DNA of 64,000 nucleotides from Glaciihabitans sp. GTDB taxonomy: Bacteria > Actinomycetota > Actinomycetes > Actinomycetales > Microbacteriaceae. The position numbers and the translations under genes are program-made. Within the stretch, counting starts at the first letter, position 1, and every line of letters starts with the position of its first letter. Shown piece after piece: positions 58,540-64,000 of the stretch. The notes beneath the pieces were generated by a model. It had not been told where the DNA came from and ran no database searches. It saw nothing but the letters and a program-made list of their open reading frames with translations. Where the stretch lies: contig JAODBD010000013.1 of the NCBI GenBank assembly GCA_025463785.1, forward strand, positions 1 through 64,000. Reading direction: 5' to 3'.

Positions 58540-59373
58540 ATGGACGTGACCACGGTGCTGGGCGGCGACGGCTACGCGAGCGAACTCGTGGCGCAGGTGC
58601 GGGCGGCGACTGAGGCTGCTGCTGCGGCATCTCGCGCGTGGATGGGCCGCGGCGACAAGAACGCCGCCGACCGGGCCGCCGTCGAGGCCATGCGTGCGGT
58701 TCTCCTCGACGCGCCATTCGATGGCACCGTTGTGATCGGCGAGGGCGAGAAGGATGACGCCCCCATGCTCGCGAACGGCGAAAAGTTGGGGGCAGGCGGC
58801 CTCGCCCTCGACATCGCGGTTGACCCGCTGGACGGCACGCGGCTGGTCGCCGAGGGGCTCCCGGGCTCGATCTGCGTCATCGCGCTCGCGCCCAGCGGGA
58901 CCATGTTTGTGCCCACAAACGTCTTCTACATGGACAAACTCATTTGCGGCGCAGCGGGTCGGGGTGTGGTCGATATTCGCCGCAGCGCGCGGGAGAACGT
59001 GGCTGCGCTCGCCGCGGTGCTCGGGAAGGGTCCACGCGAGCTTGTCGTGGTGGTCCTCGATAAGCCGCGGCACCAGGAACTCATCGCTGAGTTGAGGGCG
59101 GCCGGGGTTGAACCGCGGCTGGTCGGCGAAGGCGACATCTCTGCGGCCGTGGCGGCGGCATCCCCGGTTGGGGGAGTCGACCTGGTGCTGGGGATCGGCG
59201 GCAGCCCCGAAGGCATCGTCGCCGCGTGTGCCGTCGGGGCGCTGGGTGGGTTCATGCAGGGCAGGCTTGCACCGCAGACGGCCGGCGAAAGCCGCGATGG
59301 CATTGGCCGCGTCCTCGAGTTGGATGACCTCGTCGCGAGCGACCGGGTGCTGTTCGTCTCGTCAGCGGTATGA
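58540..59373 (+). CDS. GlpX-like class II fructose-1,6-bisphosphatase, C-terminally short
   Basis: 277 residues. Clear GlpX motifs are present: [78 protein letters not shown] and [11 protein letters not shown]. Normal enzymes have about 330 residues and continue after the last motif with a TDGxLLxGV-type segment and a final beta region; here a TGA ends the frame after FVSSAV. The gene lies between purQ and purL on the opposite strand. It may be inactive or a divergent short form. Confidence 0.78.
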   Translation: MDVTTVLGGDGYASELVAQVRAATEAAAAASRAWMGRGDKNAADRAAVEAMRAVLLDAPFDGTVVIGEGEKDDAPMLANGEKLGAGGLALDIAVDPLDGTRLVAEGLPGSICVIALAPSGTMFVPTNVFYMDKLICGAAGRGVVDIRRSARENVAALAAVLGKGPRELVVVVLDKPRHQELIAELRAAGVEPRLVGEGDISAAVAAASPVGGVDLVLGIGGSPEGIVAACAVGALGGFMQGRLAPQTAGESRDGIGRVLELDDLVASDRVLFVSSAV

Positions 59374-60069
59374 CTACGCGGTAACGAACGCGCCGATGAC
59401 ACTCTCGAAGAACTTGAGCCCGTCGGTGCCGGAGCTCATTGCCGCTGGTGTGTCTGGCCCGAATCCGGGCTCGGTCGCATGTTCGGGATGCGGCATCAGG
59501 CCGACAACGTTGCCTGCGAGGTTCGAGACGCCCGCGATGTCGTTCAGCGAACCGTTCGGGTTTACGTCCAGGTACCGGAAGACGACCTGGCCCTCGCCCT
59601 CGATGCGCGCCAGCGTCTCGGCGTCCGCGACGAACCGGCCGTCGGCGTTCTTCATCGGGATGACGATCTCGTCACCGGTCTCGAACGCGGTGGTCCAGGA
59701 GGTTCCCGCGTTCTCGACGCGCATCTTCTGATCGCGGCGGATGAACTGCTGATGTGCATTGCGAGTGTGCGCGCCGGGCACGAGGCGGGCCTCCGCGAGC
59801 ATCTGGAAGCCGTTGCAGATTCCGAGCACCGGAACCCCGCGACCCGCAGCATCGACAACCTCGGACATGATCGGCGCGAAGCTCGCAATCGCACCCGCGC
59901 GAAGGTAGTCGCCGTAGGCGAATCCGCCCGGAAGGATGACCGCGTCGACATCCTGCAGGTCGTGGTCGCCGTGCCAGAGGGCGACGGGCGTTGCGCCGGC
60001 GATGCGAACCGCGCGCTGGGCATCGCGGTCGTCGAGGGAACCCGGAAAGGTGATGACGCCGATCCTCAT
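59374..60069 (-). CDS. purQ: Phosphoribosylformylglycinamidine synthase subunit PurQ
   Basis: 231 residues of the class I glutamine amidotransferase fold. The nucleophilic Cys is in [11 protein letters not shown] and the catalytic His-Glu in [26 protein letters not shown] is typical of PurQ. It supplies ammonia to PurL. Its start overlaps the purS stop (ATGA). Confidence 0.97.
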   Translation of the reverse strand: MRIGVITFPGSLDDRDAQRAVRIAGATPVALWHGDHDLQDVDAVILPGGFAYGDYLRAGAIASFAPIMSEVVDAAGRGVPVLGICNGFQMLAEARLVPGAHTRNAHQQFIRRDQKMRVENAGTSWTTAFETGDEIVIPMKNADGRFVADAETLARIEGEGQVVFRYLDVNPNGSLNDIAGVSNLAGNVVGLMPHPEHATEPGFGPDTPAAMSSGTDGLKFFESVIGAFVTA

Positions 60070-60329
60070 GCCGTGGGTGCCGTCTCGGTGACCGTCACGC
60101 TCACGACATCCTCGATGACCGAGTTGGAGAACATGTCTTCGGCGAGCTCGCGCACCTCGGCGAGCAGGGCGTCATCCACCTGGCCGTCGACGGTCACTTC
60201 GAAACGCTTGCCGATGCGCACGCTCGAAAACTGATTCTTGCCGAGCCGGGCAAGTGCGCCAGCGACAGCCTTGCCCTGCGGGTCGAGAAGTTCGGCCTTG
60301 GGCATGACCTCGACGACGATTACTGGCAC
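60066..60329 (-). CDS. purS: Phosphoribosylformylglycinamidine synthase subunit PurS
   Basis: 87 residues from GTG 60329 ([19 protein letters not shown]), with GGAG about seven bases upstream; the longer frame to 60440 is rejected. Family pattern: [42 protein letters not shown]. PurS bridges PurL and PurQ in the complex. First gene of the purSQ pair. Confidence 0.94.
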   Translation of the reverse strand: MPVIVVEVMPKAELLDPQGKAVAGALARLGKNQFSSVRIGKRFEVTVDGQVDDALLAEVRELAEDMFSNSVIEDVVSVTVTETAPTA

Positions 60330-60452
60330 CACAGACTCCAATGAAAACGCGTGGGTGGATGCGACGAGTCTAGCCGAGCGCGTCGCCCGCCACCGGCGGT
60401 GCGGTGCGGTCGCGCCGGATGTCGTGGTCGGCGTCCACACACCACCACCGTT

Positions 60453-60544
60453 GGAAATTCAGGAGACATGTATGCCGCATCCGGAATGGACTCCTCAATC
60501 TCGCGGTTGAAGCCGGGGATCGCAACACGATCTCCTGAATTTCC
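60453..60544. repeat. Inverted repeat, 14-base arms, upstream of purS
   Basis: GGAAATTCAGGAGA (60453-60466) is perfectly complementary to TCTCCTGAATTTCC (60531-60544) with a 64-base spacer. It lies in the 293-base gap between the GDSL gene and purS. It partly resembles the repeat at 12215-12289. Confidence 0.7.
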
Positions 60545-60622
60545 GAAAGCGCGACGGAGGCCTGCCCGGTTGGTGCGCATCCCGAATCACCTCAAGCACG
60601 GCGTCGAGTGTGCGCAGAACGC

Positions 60623-61354
60623 TCATGAGCCGCGGATCAGCTTGGCATCCGTGAGGGCAAATTCCACCCAATCGCGGTAGCCGCTCGCGCTCGGGTGAAA
60701 GCGATCGTCTGCGAAGAAGCCCGGCGTGTACTCGGGTGCCGGCGGCGACATGATGACGCCGGGCTCCGATCGTAGGAAGGATCGCGCGGCCGTCTCGAGG
60801 CTCTGCGCGTGCAGGTGAAGCACCCAGCGCAGCGGGTTGGGCAACGCAGAGAACTGGGCGAATCCGGGCATGCTCGACACCAGGATGAGCGCCTTGGGGC
60901 TCACCGACCGCAGTCGACGGAGGATGCGGCGCAAATCTCGCCGAAACGCACCGCGCGACCGCAGCTTCAGTGCATCGTTTGCGCCCACCGTCAGGAAGAT
61001 CACGTCGTACTGGGCCCGCGTGGCGTCTTCAAGATAGCGGAGGATGATGTCCTGGGTCGTCGCCCCGTTCTCACCCATCGCCTGCCAGCGGACGCCGCGT
61101 TCCCATTCGGACGACAGGGTGCGCGCGAGATTGCCCGGCAGGGCATCCTCCTGCGTGTCCGCGCCGACTCCTGCAGCGGTGGAGTCGCCGAGCACGAGAA
61201 TACTGAGCGGGTCGTTGCCCGCGACAGCTCCCCTCCACGGCTGGGCGGCATCCGGGAGCCTCGGGATGACACGCTTTGCCCGTCGCGCCTGCGGAAGCAC
61301 GATCGGTGAAAGCAGAACCGCGACAACGCGGCTGAACCGGGGATTTACGGGCAT
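60623..61354 (-). CDS. SGNH/GDSL-type hydrolase
   Basis: 243 residues from ATG 61354; an in-frame TTG at 61363 is less likely. Block I is ILVLGDSTAAGVGAD (catalytic Ser), the Gly block GENGATTQDI, block III TVGANDALKL (Asn) and block V DDRFHPSASGY (Asp, His). A hydrophobic N terminus (VVAVLLSPIVL) suggests membrane association. An esterase or lipase with unknown substrate. Confidence 0.88.
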   Translation of the reverse strand: MPVNPRFSRVVAVLLSPIVLPQARRAKRVIPRLPDAAQPWRGAVAGNDPLSILVLGDSTAAGVGADTQEDALPGNLARTLSSEWERGVRWQAMGENGATTQDIILRYLEDATRAQYDVIFLTVGANDALKLRSRGAFRRDLRRILRRLRSVSPKALILVSSMPGFAQFSALPNPLRWVLHLHAQSLETAARSFLRSEPGVIMSPPAPEYTPGFFADDRFHPSASGYRDWVEFALTDAKLIRGS

Positions 61355-61368
61355 CGGGTCCAATTTAC

Positions 61369-62247
61369 TCAGACCGACGCGCTAACCCGAATCAGGTTCG
61401 ACCACGGATCGTCGAACGCGACGGTCTGCCCGTCGAAGCGAGTCTCGATGCCGTAGTGCGACATCCGCTCGGTGAGGGAGCCGATGTCGTCGGCGCCGGG
61501 AACGATGATGTCGACCTGGCCGAGCCCGAGGGTGCGGGCGCGACGGCCGGCACCGCGGCTGTTCCACACGTTCATGGCCATGTGGTGGTGATACTTGCCC
61601 GCGCTGACGAAGACGGCCTGCCCCGGGATCTCGATGGTCTCCTCAAAGCCGAGCCGGTCGACGTAGAACTCGCGCGCGGTCGCGGTGTCGCCCACCGCCA
61701 GGTGCACGTGCCCCACGACGGCGCTGCCGTCGACCGGATTCTCGATGACCTCATCGGTGAGGTTCTGCTGAAGAAACAGGTTGGGGTCGAGGAACAGCGT
61801 GCCCATCTCAAGCTGCCCGTGCGTCCAGCTCCATTCGCTGCGGGCGCGGTCCCAGTACAGCTCAACGCCGTTGCCCTCCGGGTCGTCGAAATAGAACGCC
61901 TTCGACACCAGATGGTCTGAACTGCCCGTAAAGGATCCGGGATGTCGCTTCGCAACCGAATACACCGCCGCGGCAAGTGCGCGCTCGGTGTCGAACAGGA
62001 TGGCGGTGTGAAACAGCCCTGCATCCCGCGGGCTCGCGTGCTTGAGCGCCGGAGCCGATTCGAGGATGATGACGGGCGTCGTGCCGCGCCCGAGTTTGAC
62101 TGTGGCGCCGCTTTCGCTCAGGACCTGCAGCGTGACGGCATCGCGGTAGTACGCGGTCATCGCGTCGAGGTCGGCGACGAGCAGCGTCACTGCGCCCATG
62201 GCCGTGTCTGCGGCGAGTTGATCGTTCACGACTTCATACAACCGCAT
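61369..62247 (-). CDS. VOC-family dioxygenase-like protein (two glyoxalase domains)
   Basis: Start ATG 62247 (MRLYEVVNDQL); no strong ribosome-binding site was seen. 292 residues with two VOC modules. Metal-ligand positions are HTAILF and GNGVELYWD in the first domain and VGHVHLAVGD plus a second-module GKYHHHMAMN in the second. This resembles catechol-2,3-dioxygenase-like CatE/YfiE proteins. The substrate is unknown. Lies 14 bases upstream of the GDSL hydrolase gene. Confidence 0.82.
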   Translation of the reverse strand: MRLYEVVNDQLAADTAMGAVTLLVADLDAMTAYYRDAVTLQVLSESGATVKLGRGTTPVIILESAPALKHASPRDAGLFHTAILFDTERALAAAVYSVAKRHPGSFTGSSDHLVSKAFYFDDPEGNGVELYWDRARSEWSWTHGQLEMGTLFLDPNLFLQQNLTDEVIENPVDGSAVVGHVHLAVGDTATAREFYVDRLGFEETIEIPGQAVFVSAGKYHHHMAMNVWNSRGAGRRARTLGLGQVDIIVPGADDIGSLTERMSHYGIETRFDGQTVAFDDPWSNLIRVSASV

Positions 62248-62309
62248 GGACCGGGCGCGCATTCCTTCGTTCGCGGGCGCCGCTGCGCGTCAGGGAGGTG
62301 CAATACGGG

Positions 62310-62347
62310 TATGTCAGTTCGCGCAGATGTGTTCGTGAACTGACATA
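62310..62347. repeat. 11-bp inverted repeat
   Basis: TATGTCAGTTC (62310-62320) pairs with GAACTGACATA (62337-62347) around a 16-base loop, in the gap between purC and the VOC gene. It could be an operator or a transcript hairpin downstream of purC. Confidence 0.6.
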
Positions 62348-62362
62348 GCTGAAACGGATAGG

Positions 62363-62401
62363 CCGGGAGCCGGGAGCCGGGAGCCGGGAGCCGGGAGCCG
62401 G
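62363..62401. repeat. Seven-base tandem repeat CCGGGAG
   Basis: Five perfect CCGGGAG units and a partial sixth. It is followed at 62431-62495 by short GACA/GCCA/GTCA-type repeats that run into the 3' end of purC. Such tracts are prone to slippage and strain variation. Confidence 0.85.
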
Positions 62402-62483
62402 TTCGAGTGAGGCCCGCGCTCGCGGCCGCGCGACAGACGGACAGACAGCCCGCAGTCAGCCAGCCAGCCAACCAGCAAGTCAG

Positions 62484-63338
62484 TCAGGCAGTCAGGCGCC
62501 CGAGCAATTCGCGGTAGCGCTCGACGGTGGTGGCGACGACATCCGCAGGCAGTGGCGGCGGCTCGCCGGTCTGGTCCCAGTTGGCCTTCAGCCAATCGCG
62601 TACCGGCTGCTTGTCGAAGCTAGCGGTGCGGTCGCCGCTCGCGTAGGTGGCGGCATCCCAATATCGGCTGCTGTCGGAAGTCAGAACCTCGTCACCGAGC
62701 GTGATTGTGCCGTCGATGTCGGAGCCGAACTCGAACTTCGTGTCGGCGAGGATGATTCCGTGAGACTCCGCAATGACGGATGCACGGGTGAAGATCGTGA
62801 GCGAAAGGTCGCGCAGCGCGGTCGCATTGGTGAGACCGACGAGCTCGGCGCTGCGCTCAAGCGTGATGTTCTCGTCGTGCTGGCCAACGGGAGCTTTCCA
62901 CGCGGGCGTGTAGATCGGCTCGGGAAGTCGGTCGCCGTCCCTCAGGCCCGCCGGCAGCCTGATTCCGCACACGCTCCGCGATTCCTGGTACTCAGCCCAA
63001 CCACTGCCAGAGAGATAACCGCGAACCACGCACTCGATCGGAAACATAACGAGCTTCTTCACCAACATCGCCCGGTCGGCGACGGCGGGCGGGATGATCT
63101 TCCACTCGCTGTCGGGAGCCAGGTGATTCGGCATCCCATCGAGCTGGTCGAACCACCAATGGCTCAGCTCGGTGAGCATCGCCCCCTTACCCGGGATCGC
63201 GGGCGACAGCACGTGATCGAACGCGCTGACTCGATTGCTCGCCACCATGAGCACGCGGTCGGGGTGCGCATCCGTCGCATACAGGTCACGTACCTTGCCC
63301 GAATAGAGGTGCTCCCAGCCATCCAGTTCTTCGCTCAT
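62484..63338 (-). CDS. purC: SAICAR synthetase
   Basis: 284 residues. Motifs are LYSGKVRDLYATD, VSAFDHVLSPAIPGKGAMLTELS, IECVVRGYLSGSGW, LPEPIYTPAWKA and ILADTKFEFG. Joins CAIR and aspartate in step 8 of purine synthesis. The C terminus (VERYRELLGRLTA) is encoded partly by a short-repeat tract. Its start overlaps the purD stop. Confidence 0.96.
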   Translation of the reverse strand: MSEELDGWEHLYSGKVRDLYATDAHPDRVLMVASNRVSAFDHVLSPAIPGKGAMLTELSHWWFDQLDGMPNHLAPDSEWKIIPPAVADRAMLVKKLVMFPIECVVRGYLSGSGWAEYQESRSVCGIRLPAGLRDGDRLPEPIYTPAWKAPVGQHDENITLERSAELVGLTNATALRDLSLTIFTRASVIAESHGIILADTKFEFGSDIDGTITLGDEVLTSDSSRYWDAATYASGDRTASFDKQPVRDWLKANWDQTGEPPPLPADVVATTVERYRELLGRLTA

Positions 63339-64000
63339 CAGGCAACCCTCTCGGCGATGTCGGTGCGGTACTGCCCGCCCTTCAGGTGAATCTGGTCGAG
63401 CGCCGCATACGCTTTCGCGCGCGCGGCGGCGAAGTTCTCGCCGAGCGCGACCACGCTGAGCACCCGCCCCCCTGTCGCGATGAAACCGGTCGGGGATGCC
63501 GCGGTCGCCGCGTGCAGAATCGTCACGTCAGTCGCCGCCTCCAGTCCGCTCAGGGGGCGGCCGATGATCGGATCCTCGGGATAACCCTCGCTCGCGAGGA
63601 CGACAGTTACGGCAACCTCATCCGAAAATTCGGGGCGAGGCAGCGAGCCGAGACCGCCGGTCGCCGCAGCGAATAGCAAACCACTCAAGGGGGTTACGAG
63701 CCTCGGCAAAACGACCTGAGTTTCGGGGTCGCCGAATCGCGCGTTGAACTCGATGACGCGCGTGCCCTTCGAGGTGAGGATCAACCCGCAATAAAGGAGT
63801 CCGATGAACGGCTTCTGCTCGGCGGCAAGCTGTCGGATCGTCGGCAGAGCGATGGTCTCGATGACCTCATCGACGAAGCCCTCGGGCAGCCACGGCAGCG
63901 GCGAATATGCGCCCATGCCACCGGTGTTGGGCCCCTCGTCGCGATCGAAGATGCGCTTGTAGTCTTGCGCTGGAGAGAGCGGCAGCACGGTGTGGCCATC
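63338..64000 (-). CDS. purD: Phosphoribosylamine-glycine ligase, C-terminal part (cut by window edge)
   Basis: The frame enters from the right edge; about 220 C-terminal residues are present. DYKRIFDRDEGPNTGGMGAYSPLP and EFNARFGDPETQVVLPRL are ATP-grasp motifs of GARS, and SEGYPEDPIIGRPLSGL opens the C-terminal domain. Makes GAR from phosphoribosylamine and glycine. The ATGA-type overlap with purC indicates one operon. Confidence 0.95.
   Translation of the reverse strand, partial: DGHTVLPLSPAQDYKRIFDRDEGPNTGGMGAYSPLPWLPEGFVDEVIETIALPTIRQLAAEQKPFIGLLYCGLILTSKGTRVIEFNARFGDPETQVVLPRLVTPLSGLLFAAATGGLGSLPRPEFSDEVAVTVVLASEGYPEDPIIGRPLSGLEAATDVTILHAATAASPTGFIATGGRVLSVVALGENFAAARAKAYAALDQIHLKGGQYRTDIAERVA

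Noticed and set aside
62363-62401. Short tandem repeat considered as a CRISPR remnant
   Set aside because: The unit is seven bases with no spacers and no cas genes nearby.

Overview
The window is high-GC chromosomal DNA whose gene content and order point to an actinobacterium, most likely a member of the Microbacteriaceae. The evidence is the dnaK-grpE-dnaJ-hspR operon behind HAIR operators, the bifunctional-type dCTP deaminase, LAFTG-type sorting signals, Septum_form-type and maleylpyruvate-isomerase-like proteins, and frequent GTG starts with GTGA/ATGA overlaps. The species is not identifiable from the sequence alone. Most of the window is ordinary housekeeping DNA with a few accessory islands.

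Layout. 1-131: tail of an IS481-type transposase. 220-5.0 kb: ice-binding (DUF3494) locus, made of a minus-strand operon of three secreted proteins, two of them with SipW-type signal peptides, and a divergent DUF3494/Ig/OmpA-like protein. 5.4-8.0 kb: large LuxR regulator whose upstream region carries the same composite operator-like module (GGGTGA half-sites) as the ice-binding promoter region. 8.0-12.1 kb: dcd, then an eroded carotenoid cluster (idi, a fragment resembling crtE, crtI, a MarR regulator; no crtB) and a PEP-mutase-like enzyme. 12.3-21 kb: a UMF1-type MFS transporter, then the heat-shock operon with HAIR sites, a guanine-N2 methyltransferase and an N-domain-less ClpB. 21-24.6 kb: small protein, alcohol dehydrogenase, cytosine deaminase plus NCS1 permease. 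24.8-29.8 kb: giant Ig-repeat surface protein ending in a LAFTG sorting signal.

29.8-41 kb: threonine aldolase, two tandem paralogous LuxR-type ATPases, a pair of small MG(F/L)F proteins, SDR plus DUF6421-like protein, AlkD-like glycosylase and exonuclease III. 41-48.4 kb: pyrE, a proline-rich Septum_form-type membrane protein, HAD phosphatase, SpoU methyltransferase, purA, membrane protein, maleylpyruvate-isomerase-like protein, GNAT. 48.3-50.5 kb: ECF sigma, ZAS anti-sigma and a divergent secreted beta-propeller protein. 50.5-56 kb: chorismate mutase, PadR plus DHA2 efflux pump with a clear palindromic operator, SDR, Ohr, aldo/keto reductase. 56-64 kb: purine genes purL, purQ, purS, purC, purD, interrupted by a GlpX-like gene that ends early, a GDSL hydrolase and a VOC protein.

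Intergenic gaps carry several families of dispersed palindromic repeats. The most interesting parts are the shared regulatory module linking the ice-binding genes to the LuxR regulator, the sorting signal displaced into the frame after the ice-binding gene, and the internally deleted carotenoid cluster.
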